DNA of 15,596 nt from the NCBI GenBank assembly GCA_005223375.1, contig RXOD01005156.1:1-15596 (forward strand), in the 5' to 3' direction. The translations under genes and the position numbers were made by a program. Below, in pieces: positions 1 to 8,864 of the stretch (positions are counted from its first letter, which is position 1; every line of letters starts with the position of its first letter). This DNA is from Amoebophrya sp. AT5.2. Lineage: Eukaryota; Sar; Dinophyceae; Syndiniales; Amoebophryaceae. The notes below the pieces were generated by a model. That model saw nothing but the letters and a program-made list of their open reading frames with translations. It searched no databases and was not told the origin of the DNA.

Positions 1-198
1 TGTTCACCGACATCGACAAGAAAGATTGATCAACAACACCAAGAAAAGTTATAAATATAAGTGATAAGTTAAGCCAACAGCAGCTACCGGTACGTACCCC
101 CGACAACCACGACCTCGGATAGAAATATTACGCTCACCGACTGTTCATACGAGTTGCGCCTAGCAATGCCACTAGCACATGATAAACCTTGGCCGTGT
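1..198. other. 3' flank of the Get3-like gene, no gene seen
   Basis: This stretch follows the stop codon of the Get3-like gene on the minus strand. It is relatively AT-rich with many stops in all frames and I see no conserved coding segment, RNA gene or repeat in it. A donor-like GAG|GTATAA overlaps the stop codon of the preceding gene, so a further 3' exon beyond the window cannot be fully excluded. Confidence 0.5.
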
Positions 199-2663
199 TT
201 ATACCTCATTGAGACCCTTTTCGATTCCGGGCATGCCGCCCATGCCGTCGAGGATGGATTTCATGTTGTCTGCGCCTCCCACCATTTCTTGGATCGCCGG
301 ATTGTTTAACATCCCTTCCAGACCCCCCCCTCCACCTCCGCCCATCAACCCGCCGAGGAGGTCCCCCAAGCCGCCCGCGCCGCCGCCGAGCCCACCGAGG
401 AGATCGCCTAGGTCACCAGCACCGCTCTTTTTCGACGCAGCTTTCCTCTTCCTCGTGTCCTTCTTCTTCTTCCCCGCACCTCCAGACTCAGCAGCAGCTG
501 CAGCGGACGACGCAGAAGATTTCTTCTTTTTCCCCTTATCTACCTTAGTATCCGCGCGTGGTAAAGCCTCCTTCTCCTTTTTAGAAGCGCGCTGCTGCGT
601 TTGGAGGAATTGCTTCACCTGGGCAAGGACCTCGGGGTCCTGCAGCAGCCGCGCGTAGCAGCCCTTGTCCTGCGGGCCACAGCTCATCACCTTCGTCATC
701 AGCTTTGGGTTCGAGATCAGTGCCTTCTGCATCTGCTTGTTCTTCAGCAGCGTCTCCTTAATTTTTTCGGGGCTCAGGTCGATTTCGTCTGAGCCAAGCT
801 CTGAGGATGCTGCTGCAAGATCTTCTGGCGCTTGTTTCGAAGTGGGGGTGCTCGTGGTTTTCGTCTTACTCCTGTTATCGCTTTGTCTTACTTCCGCGTC
901 GAATCGCTGGTCTTCCTCACTGCCGGGCGAATCGGGGGAGTCCGTCGTCAGACCACTATCGGTCCATTCCTTGGTGACCTCCTTAGCGACCGCGGGATTG
1001 CGAAGGAGCAACTCCGAAAAGCCCACGATAGCCTCGGCACCCACCACCTCGCCGGGAAGCAGCGGAACCTGAGGTGGGATGCATCTCGCCATTTCTCGAT
1101 TTCATCTTAATCTTTTATTCGAAACTAATATTAATGGATTAGAAAAAAACCTCCAAAAATCCATCGCATCGCTGAAAGAATGTACCTAGTATCTATGGGT
1201 AAGTAAGTACCTCGATCAGTTCCACTCCCCGCACGCTTTCTTCCGCGTTGCGGAGTGAATTCAGGTATTTCTTCTGCAGCTCCGCCCGGCTCGCGTATAG
1301 CTCCAAGCTGGTCATGGTTTTCTCCACGAGAGCGCTGCTTTCCGCGCTCTCCAGCGCTTCCTTCACCCGGCGTCGCTCACCGTCGGTCAACAACGGACTT
1401 CCACTTGTTCCACGACTTCCCGAAACCGAGAGTAGCTGGTTCACAATTACGTGGCTCGCTTTCACGCCCCGCTCCCGCAGCTCCGCCAGGAGTTTTTTGC
1501 TCTCCGACACGGACAGATGCTCGGCGATGCACACCACGACAAATCTTGTTTTCGCCTGGTTCGCCAGCATCCCCGCCACCAGGTCGGCGGTTTTTTGGTA
1601 CTGCCTCAGCTTCACTTCGATCTTTTTTTTGAAGCTCGGGCTTAAGCCGGTGGCGCCGCCTCCCGCAAGCCCGGTGAGGGACGCAAACCCGTCGACCGCG
1701 TCCAGAATCGTGGATTGCATGGAGGTGATGGTCTTCAACGACTCGGATATCAACGAAGGCAAATCCAGCAGCCGGAGGGTATGCCCAGTCGGCGCAGTGT
1801 CGAACACAACCTTGTCGTACCTGTAGCAGTATGTTTGTAGCTATGTAGATGTAGATGGAAAGCTATCGGCTGAGCAACAGGCTCCTACGTAGCTCCGGGC
1901 TACAGCTATCCCTATCGCCTAAATAATATATAGCTTGAGTACCTTCCGTCCTGCAGGAAGGTGTATGCGTTTGCGAGCGCGATGGCTTCGTCGATGCCCT
2001 GCAGGCCCAGAATGGCCTCCTTCGCCTTCATCGCGAAATCGCTCTGGCCCCCGACCAGCCCACTCTCCGCGAACAGGTCATCCCAGACCTCCATCTCCTT
2101 CCGCAAAGCCGCCTTCGGATCCAACTCCACCACCTCCAGATTCGGCAGTTGCTTCACCGCTTCCGGTTCCCGCCCAAACTGCTGCGCCCACGCGTCGCTA
2201 GTCGAGTGCGCCGGGTCCGTGGACACCAACAGAATCTGCGATTAATGGATATGGATCGCGAGTAAGGGGTTCGTCCAGAGGTGCTCTTACAAATCGCAAT
2301 CCAATCTGTTCGCGATCCGAGCCGTTCCACGGCGGACGTCTACTTTGTGGATCTACTACTAGCTAGGTTGCAACTCCTCGTCCTCCAGAGAGCAAGTATA
2401 AGTACCTTCTTATCCTTTGCGAGTTGCGCCGCGAGCGCCGAGGAAGTGGTGGTCTTGCCGACCCCGCCCTTGCCACCCACAAAAACGAACTTGATCTCGG
2501 GATCCAGGAGCGCTGCCAGCTTGTCGGTGGTTTCCGCAACAGCTGCGCCGATTCCGCCACCGAAAGTGAACAACGCCAGCGCTACGGCCGCCAGGGATCT
2601 TGGACACCATTTCTTTTTTTTTGGTCGTGGCGACAAAGTGGACCGATCACGGAGCACAACCAT
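199..2663 (-). CDS. Get3/ArsA-type ATPase with C-terminal STI1-like extension
   Basis: The exons are 2663-2406, 2235-1943, 1820-1211 and 1068-199, joined in frame to 676 aa. Get3 (ASNA1/TRC40) family ATPases carry tail-anchored proteins to membranes. Visible motifs are the deviant P-loop GGKGGVGKT (about 63-71), [10 protein letters not shown] (91-100), [13 protein letters not shown] (190-202), [10 protein letters not shown] (279-288), IVNQLL (309-314) and PLLPGEVVG (389-397), all in family order. The core ends near residue 420. The zinc-binding CxxC of cytosolic Get3 is absent ([10 protein letters not shown] stands there), as in GET3B-type homologues. Residues 1-48 form an extension with basic KKKK, a hydrophobic run (about 23-43) and AVA, which resembles a signal or organelle-targeting peptide. 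Beyond 420 come an acidic linker, an STI1-like segment (about 485-543, with NPKLM and DPEVL), a Lys/Ala/Ser linker, GLGDLLGGL repeats and a second NNPAIQEMV segment (about 637-671). The family is certain. The subtype and the N-terminal start at 2663 are less so. Confidence 0.9.
1069..1210 (-). other. Get3-like gene intron 3 (GT-AG, 142 bp)
   Basis: The donor is GATCGAG|GTACTTAC and the acceptor CACCTCAG|GTTCCGC, phase 0. The join gives [15 protein letters not shown], matching the conserved Get3 C-terminal PLLPHEVRG region. This proves that the final long exon belongs to the ATPase gene. Confidence 0.9.
1821..1942 (-). other. Get3-like gene intron 2 (GT-AG, 122 bp)
   Basis: The donor is GGAAG|GTACTCAA and the acceptor CTACAG|GTACGAC, phase 2. 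The join gives [16 protein letters not shown]. The six bases AGGTAC occur at both borders, as an element insertion with target-site duplication would leave. Confidence 0.9.
2236..2405 (-). other. Get3-like gene intron 1 (GT-AG, 170 bp)
   Basis: The donor is AAGAAG|GTACTTAT and the acceptor CGCAG|ATTCTG, phase 0. The join gives [15 protein letters not shown], the conserved stretch after the P-loop. Confidence 0.85.
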
Positions 2664-3080
2664 TTTTCTCGAGGAAAAACGCCCGATGTGTTACTTATTG
2701 GCTCTAGAAGTGAAGAAGATGAAGAACGGCCGATTGGTATTAAGCTACAGTGATGGCATTGGCGGTAGCACACGCACAACTCTTACTCTACTGCGCTGAC
2801 TATGCACGTGCCTATGTATTATACGGAACCGCAGTCATAGTCGCCACCTCCCCTTCCCACCTTCGCTGGAATTCATTGTACTGCTAGACGTAGACCAAGA
2901 GAAAGTGAAAGACAGGTGGCTGTGAAATAAATTTCAGTGTCAGAAGCGGGATCGTGCAAGCTTCGTCACGAGCCGTAGCTTGACCGCCGAATGTCGGAGG
3001 TTCGAGGTGTTTGATATTGGGATCCATTTGGTGCCACGACTGATGCTGTCCTTTTGATGCCACCCCCACGACCTCGACCG

Positions 3081-3359
3081 CTACCGAGAGTTAATAGAGA
3101 CGGACGGCACCGTGCAAAACGGTTTTCGCGGGAACATGAACATCTCCTCTAGCTGAGCGGAGCGAGCGGGACCCTTCCCGCAGACATGCCGCAGGAGGAC
3201 GAGGAAAACGAAAATAGTGTCGTGATTCTTATTTTTGCCTTCTTCGGTCGCTCCGCTTCCTATCTTCGGATAGCCACCCAGCATCGCCCACAGCCCGGCT
3301 CCAAATCCAATCATCCCGTGTAGATTTATGGTACAAATAGGTAGAAGTAAAAGCCGCAT
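3081..3359 (-). CDS. possible small membrane-protein ORF or exon
   Basis: An ATG at 3359 opens a frame of 92 codons to a TAG at 3081. It starts with a hydrophobic stretch (MRLLLLPICTINLHG) followed by a glycine-rich one (MIGFGAGLWAMLGGYPKIGS) that reads like a membrane segment. The rest is charged and then ordinary. I recognise no family. A plausible donor, CTTG|GTAAGAT at about 3430, lies upstream on the same strand, so this could be part of a multi-exon gene reaching to about 3820. It may equally be chance. Confidence 0.2.
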   Translation of the reverse strand: MRLLLLPICTINLHGMIGFGAGLWAMLGGYPKIGSGATEEGKNKNHDTIFVFLVLLRHVCGKGPARSAQLEEMFMFPRKPFCTVPSVSINSR

Positions 3360-3398
3360 GGACACTCATCGAAACCTGTATCTATCAGCGCCCGCAAC

Positions 3399-3821
3399 CT
3401 AATATCTGACACTGCATCTTATCTTACCAAGGACGTCGCGCCCTGCGGACGCCAGTTGCCTGAAATGATCAGCCTGGTTCTGGTTCTGGAACGAATACGA
3501 AAGTAGCGTGTAAGTGTTCTGGTGGTTTCTTATTCTTTCGAGGATTGTTGTACTAGAGATCACTACAGGAGCGAGAGATATAGCTTCATCTGGTACATAA
3601 GTAGAAATACAATCAACTGCCACAGCAATAGCTGCCACAGCAGCAGCTACATGATCCTGTCGCGAGTACCACAAGCACTGGTACCGCAACCGGTAGCCGA
3701 TGAAGTAGGTCACAAAAATTGTTCGCTCCAAGTGAGCGTACTTCCCACAGACCGGTTGTAGAGAACGAAGCAATACCAATTCCTCGACCCCAGTGGATTC
3801 ATGATCAACCACGTGTAGCAA
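3399..3821 (-). CDS. possible ORF or exon, unrecognised
   Basis: An open frame of about 140 codons includes an Ala/Val-rich stretch encoded partly by a CAG/GCT microsatellite. It contains QADHFRQLASAGRDVLG followed by a textbook GTAAG at about 3430, so the coding part, if any, may end there rather than at the listed stop. Other frames are also open over parts of this interval, and the third-position GC bias typical of the certain exons is missing. No function is proposed. Confidence 0.15.
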   Translation of the reverse strand: MLHVVDHESTGVEELVLLRSLQPVCGKYAHLERTIFVTYFIGYRLRYQCLWYSRQDHVAAAVAAIAVAVDCISTYVPDEAISLAPVVISSTTILERIRNHQNTYTLLSYSFQNQNQADHFRQLASAGRDVLGKIRCSVRY

Positions 3822-4612
3822 TACTGGGTAAAGCTCCCATCCCCCTCTGGACCTGGGTCACGCTCGCGCGTCGACTAGTCTAGCACTGGCGAATGGAGGA
3901 CACCTGATCAAAACTGCAATCATCATCATAGCACGCGAAGATAGTAGAAGCAGCTCGTGTAGCTGGCGGGAGCGTGAAAACAGGTGTTCCACTGGTGCAG
4001 GCAAGAAGAACTTAGAAATATTTATAAGAAGGTACACGGTCAGAGTCAGTGGAGAAGCACGAGCAAGCGTTCGGCACTGCAGTCGAAGAGGGCAAAGTAA
4101 AAAGTGTCGTGGTCGTTAAATGCAAATCCTGGGCGATGGGGTTTCATGACAATGAGGCAAGACGGGTCAATGTGGCGCGAAACGTAAGAAAGTATGTAAG
4201 AAATAGGCAAGTAGAATGAGTGATCTTATTCCAACTACCGGTGCGCCGTGGCGGTCTCTGCGCGTTACAACTACTGAGACAGGTATTTATTAAAAGGTAC
4301 GTTACATATGAGGAGCTTGTCCTTTACCTTATGGGGCGTATCACGCTTATTAAAGAGGTGCAATACCAGGAGCAACTGGCAGAGGCACTGGGCGATACAT
4401 ACAGTGGAGCGGCGGGATGAACTGTACTACTCCGGCGGCGAATGATATCGATGGACATGAACGATCGAGGGCCGCGATGAGCGCCAACATTTTCGCACTT
4501 GTGCAGGTTTGCAAAGTCCCACGGGGCAGGTTCAGAAACGTAGCGGCCCCGGTGGCGGTGCCACAGTCTTCCAGTACTGCGGTACTAGTGTTCACCGGCG
4601 TTGCTCAGAAGT

Positions 4613-6752
4613 CTACTGCGTTTGGTTCGGCCGCAGGCGCTGCGGTTTTCTCCTGGCGTTCGCGGCGACGCTGCGGCAGACACTCTTGGCGCGCTCCTGT
4701 TGCGTCCGAGACGGCTTCGCAAAACTCTTTGTCACGCCCTTCGCCTTCGGCCCCGGCTTGCTCTGATCAATTTGTCCGATGGGGATGAAGTAAATTTCTT
4801 CAAGTTCATTTCTTCGAGTTCATCACCTCTGTGTTCATTGCAGCAGCAGCAGAAAATTTTTACTGCAGCTCGAATACGAAATCAAACCACTTGTATGGAT
4901 ACATTTCCAGGTACTTAATTAATACCATCAGCGGCCACATTTTCACGATTTCCTTCACGTCTGGCAGGGGGTCTAGTCTTGCCTCGAGCGGCGGCACCGC
5001 ATCCCTCTCCCCATCCCCCTCCTCCGACGAATCCTCGTCGCTGACGTTTTCCTTCGCCCCCCCAAACCTCACGGATCGGTTCCTCCCACTACTCCCTTGG
5101 TTACCCCCCGCCTGCTCTCGCTCAGAAAGCTTCTCCGCCGGATCCCTCGGGTCTTCCAGAAACTCGGCCGCCTGGTAGCGCTCGCCGGATTTTAGAATGG
5201 TAGCCGTGTAGAGCTCCTCCAGCATCTCGCCGACCATCGGCCGCTCCTTCTCGTCGGGACACGTTAGTCGCTGGATCCACCCCCGGAAAAACGCCGGAAC
5301 GCCGTTCAGGTGGGAACTGAGAGTAGATTTGCGGATGAGAGATCGGATTCGCCGCGACGAACAACTCGATCGCTATGTACGAGTATGGTCCCACCAGCAT
5401 AGGAAGCACGGGCTTACTCTGGCAAGCGACTCAGTGAATATGATGAAAGAAACCACAAGCAAGTCCAAGTGTACTAGTTCACGGACTAACAGTCTAGTAC
5501 TAGTTGCTCGCTTCGCAGGCTTCCAAGCATTTCCTCTGTGCGCTGTAAAGCTCGTTGTGCTCAATGCCGGGGCACAACTCGTCCCAAAGGGGGCCCAACG
5601 CGCCGCACATATTCTGCCGCGAATGCACCGACGTCCATATCAACGACAGAATCATACCTGCATATGATGGTGAGAAACTCATATATGATCCGCTTTAACG
5701 TGGGAAAATCGAAATCCAAATCCTCGATCATGTTGTTCATGACTTGAGTTCGTTGTATTACTCATCGCCGGCAACCAAAAGATCCTCAATTAAAAATACC
5801 AAGTGCGAAGACGTCGTTTTTCACCGAGTCGTACTGTGTTTTTTTGGCGATGCACTTGAGCAGTTGGGGGCTTGCGCAGGATATGTTGCCGCAGGCCTGG
5901 GTGACCTTTTTCGTGTTCTTGCCCCACCGGCTCGCGCCCCAGTCGATCAACTGCGGCAACTTGCTCTTGGTAATAATCATGATGTTGTCGGGTTTTAGGT
6001 CCCCGTGCGAGATCCCGAACCGACTGTGCAGCAGTGAAACCGCCTCAATCAGCTTGCAGCTAATCTGCAGAGCCTCCTTCACCTACGAAGACGTTTTTTC
6101 GGGGTTTTGGGGGATTCCCGATGCGTGTAAACAGCTACGGGTCCATTGCCGATGAGCATCGTCGAACGACGGATGATGAAGCGATCTTAAATCAGAATCA
6201 ACAACCGAGCGGGAGCGTATTAACAAGCCTAGAAATCGATAATCGATGCTGGGTCACATCTGATGGTTTTAATCTTGCGGTGATAGGTCATCGATCTACC
6301 TTCAGCTGTCTCGCGTTGAGTATTTCGTGGAGACTCTTCCCGTTGATGCGTTCCAGCTTGAGCGCGAGCTTCACTCCCTCTGAGAGTGATGTGCTGGACT
6401 GCTGGCCCGAGGAACTACTGCTCGTCCCCGAGGAGGACGACGAGGAACTACTGCTACCCGACGTACCGGTGTTATTAATCCCACCACTGCTTGAATTATT
6501 CATGGAGCTCGAAGAAGATGAAGCAGAAGAAGATCCCGCCGGCACCTGGATGAGCGCCGAACTGAGGCGGGCGATGTAGGGTTTCAGTTCGGGAATCTCG
6601 CTCATGTACTCCAGCACCACCCTCTCCGTGTATGCGTGTGCCTGCACTCCCCGCTCGTCCACGATCTCGGCCACCTTGTAGCTCTTCCACCCGTAGTGCA
6701 ACGGGTCCTTCTGGTCCGGGCGGAAACCACCGAAACCCCCCTCCGCTGCCAT
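4613..6752 (-). CDS. protein kinase-like protein, Ser-rich N-lobe insert
   Basis: The exons are 6752-6300, 6082-5800, 5657-5501 and 5316-4863, with a probable fifth at 4762-4613. The product is 449 aa if translation ends at the TAA at 4860, or 498 aa with the last exon. Conserved kinase features are HGDLKPDN (177-184, catalytic Asp179, Lys181, Asn184), DWG in place of DFG (198-200), ASPQLL at the APE position (221-226), DVFALG (241-246, subdomain IX) and Arg323 in CPDEKERP (subdomain XI). The N-lobe is atypical: I find no glycine loop or clear VAIK lysine, and residues about 72-124 are a Ser/Gly/Asn-rich insert. YTERVVLEYM probably forms the C helix. The probable last exon adds a Lys/Arg-rich tail. 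It could be an active divergent kinase or partly degenerate. No subfamily is assigned. Confidence 0.85.
4763..4862 (-). other. kinase gene possible intron 4 (non-canonical, 100 bp)
   Basis: CAG occurs at both borders: GAGCTGCAG before, GATCAGAGC after. Removing the 100 bp between joins FVFELQ in frame to a 49-codon, GC3-rich basic segment (SKPGPKAKGVTKSF onward) that ends in TAG at 4613. The borders are not GT-AG in any alignment that keeps the frame. If it is not spliced, the protein stops at the TAA at 4860. Confidence 0.45.
5317..5500 (-). other. kinase gene intron 3 (GT-AG, 184 bp)
   Basis: The donor is CAACTA|GTACTAGA and the acceptor CTCTCAG|TTCCCAC, phase 2. The join gives EASN-Y-SHLNGVPAFFRGW and connects to the subdomain XI exon. 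The boundary is chosen by frame. Other AGs in this stretch were not compatible. Confidence 0.65.
5658..5799 (-). other. kinase gene intron 2 (GT-AG, 142 bp)
   Basis: The donor is CACTTG|GTATTTTT and the acceptor TATGCAG|GTATGATT, phase 1. It restores the subdomain IX line DVFALG-MILSLIW. GGTAT occurs at both borders. Confidence 0.88.
6083..6299 (-). other. kinase gene intron 1 (GT-AG, 217 bp)
   Basis: The donor is CTGAAG|GTAGATC and the acceptor TTCGTAG|GTGAAGG, phase 0, joining NARQLK to VKEALQISC. AGGT is present at both borders. Confidence 0.85.
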
Positions 6753-6841
6753 CTGGTTTGGTTGGAGGAGGTGGAAAAAAGGTGGTGTCTCTGGTGTCGG
6801 TGGTGTTAGGGCGCGGTGTCGGTGTCGGGACGCAACAAGCG

Positions 6842-6867
6842 GTTATCGATTCGGATATATCGATAAC
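6842..6867. repeat. perfect 9-bp inverted repeat upstream of the kinase gene
   Basis: The arms GTTATCGAT and ATCGATAAC flank an 8-nt spacer. It lies 90-115 bp upstream of the kinase start codon (6752). It could be a protein-binding palindrome or a hairpin. No known factor is assigned. Confidence 0.6.
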
Positions 6868-7822
6868 TAGCGCGCGATGGTAGAAGTCAAGAAGGCGTCG
6901 CCGGTCGATGCATCGGATGAAACTTTGCGAATCCGTCGAGGAGAGCTCGCAGTATGATAACGTCACCAGGTCGAGGAATCGATATACTTTCCTGTTCTAG
7001 CTACATAGGCCGATCTGTTCCCGAAACAAAAAAAAAGGTGCTACCTACCGATGTTCAGTCATGATTGAATAGACGGTTATTTTCGCGGCATCATACAACT
7101 GCTTCTGCCCATGCACTAGCAACGACTTGCCAGTACATGTTCAACGGAGTCGAATAGAAACCGGTAAATCTCGGCTCCCAGTTCTACAGTGTGATCTACT
7201 TCTGCCACCGCTACCTCGCACAAGATGGCTCGTCTCGGTGCGAGACCTGGCGAGCACTCCACGCCATTGGGTCTCGACGACTTCCTTCTTGCTACGTGTA
7301 AGTCTCTCTTTTATAGCTGCTACCATTCGCATTCGCCTCTCCTGTGTCCGTGATTGATTCGATTCCGTTTCCGACACTGGCAGCGGGGCTGGGCGATGAA
7401 GCACCGTTAAGTACAGAGGACGAGAAACGACGAATGACTTCTCGACCTCGTTGCGAGATCATCTTCTCGGCCCCCCACCGTGCATCGGACGAGAGAACAA
7501 AACGGGTCATAAACAAATTTCGATGTAGTGCCATCAGTCATGTGATCCTCGTGATCCATCGTTTCCCAGTGGATCCTAGCTGGAGCGAAACCGAGGATCG
7601 TAGTAAGATGCTTGTCGAGATCAGCGATATCGGGATCCCAAAAAGTAGCGCGGGCAGAGAAGCTATTATCAACTTTCTTCACTCCCCTTCTCGCCGTGCG
7701 CATCGGCTCAGCCGAAACCGGCGCCCTATTGGCCCATCGAGGGCGGCAGCCCTGGTCGGCTGGCTGGAATAGGAATCAACACATATTGGAACGAACGACC
7801 CCATGGACGCCTGACGCCTCCT
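6868..7822. other. spacer without a supported gene
   Basis: This is the interval between the kinase gene 5' flank and the 3' end of the orphan gene. Overlapping open frames of 75-142 codons exist on both strands (for example minus 7703-7407 and plus 7344-7772), but none shows a family motif or a consistent codon bias. I call no gene here. Confidence 0.5.
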
Positions 7823-8864
7823 TCAGAACCAGTGCGCGGTTTTCATCAGTCCCTGATAGTCTGCGAAGGCGCCTTCGGGCAGCGGCGGCGGTTCTCCTCG
7901 AGCGCTTCCAACACCATTCCCCGCCCCAGGCACCCGCAGCGCCAGGTCCCCTCCGAACCCGACCGAGGGTTTTACTTCCTTCTCAAACGCCGCGAGGGCC
8001 TTCTCCGCGTACGCCTCCAGCATTTTGCCGCGGTCCTTGGACCACTGTTTGTACCGAAAGGCTTCCTTCACGGCGTTGTCGGCCACGCGCGCCGCGTTCA
8101 GCGCCTTGCGCATGGAGTGTTAGTTACAAACAGCCGTTGTTGAAAAAACTACGGTGTATTTCTTGGATTCATAGTGTTCCCCCAGAAAGATGGGACACAT
8201 GGACCTGTTGGCCTTGGTCATCATCCAGCGATATCGATATGAAAATGGCTGGTATCTGCAAGTGGCTGATAAAGGTCCGCTCGGGGGGGGCCGATAGAGG
8301 AGGTCCTCTTCCGAATAAACCGACCCCACTAGTAGTGCACTCGACATGGCGCCCCATGACTTTGACTGCAATAGGGATACTACTAGGTCCGGCAACGGGG
8401 ACACAAGTGAAATCATCAACACAGGAGACCACGCAGCCAACTTCCTTACTGCTCAGCAAGCCATAGACTTGGCATCTGCCGGAGCAGCCCCACCCTAACC
8501 AAGCGGTGGGGGACCCTACATAGCCAGTCAGAACTCCTGGTCGGATCCTAGTGTCAGAACTCCTAAATCGGATCCGAATCTCGCCGAAGGGAAACAAGAC
8601 TACAGCTGCAACTCTCAACAGCACGCCTGGTTTTAAGGATAAGGAACCCAGCATGCACTAATCACTTATATATTCTCCTGAGTTTCTTCAACCCGTAAGC
8701 CACGAGCGTTCGTTCCAGGCGTCTTTGGCGAAGAGTGGCCTGTAGGCTGGGTTCTGGTTCCCGCTTCCGCCGTTCATAACATCCGCCGCGTTGACTATAA
8801 TATTTGGGATCGCGGGAGTGCAGTGGAAGTTGTCCTCCGTGCAGTTGTTACGGAGCATCGACAT
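7823..8864 (-). CDS. conserved-looking orphan protein, two exons
   Basis: Exon 1 is 8864-8704 and exon 2 is 8114-7823, joined in frame to 150 aa ending KTAHWF. Without splicing, exon 1 would stop after 58 codons and exon 2 would be an isolated open frame from the ATG at 8113. Both exons have the GC-rich third positions of the certain genes. The N-terminal part has two cysteines and an Asn-rich stretch (NGGSGNQNPAYRPLF). The middle (MRKALNAARVADNAVKEAFR and onward to EKEV) should be a long amphipathic helix. The C-terminal 40 residues are Gly/Pro-rich. I do not recognise the family. No signal peptide or membrane span is visible. The start at 8864 follows ATAAAT; a second in-frame ATG lies two codons later. 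Confidence 0.65.
8115..8703 (-). other. orphan-gene non-canonical intron (589 bp)
   Basis: CTC occurs at both borders (AACGCTC|GTGGCTTAC and GTAACTAACA|CTCCATG). Keeping one copy restores the frame as AWNERS-MRKALNAAR. The ends carry imperfect inverted similarity (GTGGCTTAC against GTTAGTTAC). The interior includes a short tandem repeat at 8527-8575 and a chance open frame at 8654-8169. Confidence 0.55.
8527..8575. repeat. two-copy tandem repeat inside the orphan-gene intron
   Basis: The unit gtcagaactcct....tcggatcc occurs twice, at 8527-8548 and 8553-8575, separated by 4 bp. Confidence 0.7.

Larger units (their letters stand above)
2800..4612. other. long stretch without a supported gene
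   Basis: This interval lies between the 5' end of the Get3-like gene and the 3' end of the kinase gene. It holds several short open frames on both strands, none with motifs I recognise; the two best are listed separately. A CAG-type microsatellite run lies near 3630-3655. Codon third-position bias is weaker here than in the certain exons. A 14-bp tandem repeat (tttcttcaagttca, then tttcttcgagttca) sits just outside it, at 4795-4822. Confidence 0.5.

Noticed and set aside
179..658. Plus-strand proline-rich frame
   Set aside because: It is the reverse complement of the Gly/Lys-rich extension of the Get3-like gene, which has family support through its upstream exons.
1248..1826. Plus-strand frame of 192 codons
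   Set aside because: It lies antisense to the conserved Get3 exon carrying FDTAPTGHT.
4417..4788. Plus-strand frames over a GC-rich patch
   Set aside because: The best codon bias in this patch is on the minus strand, in the frame that continues the kinase gene.
6121..6579. Plus-strand frame with Glu/Leu runs
   Set aside because: The Glu/Leu runs are the complement of the Ser-rich insert of the kinase exon.
7612..8466. Plus-strand open frame of 284 codons
   Set aside because: Its middle is antisense to the GC3-biased orphan-gene exon, and the product is Arg/Pro/Ser-rich without motifs, as expected of a shadow frame.
8169..8654. Minus-strand frame of 161 codons
   Set aside because: It falls wholly inside the presumed orphan-gene intron, contains the tandem repeat and shows no coding bias or motif.
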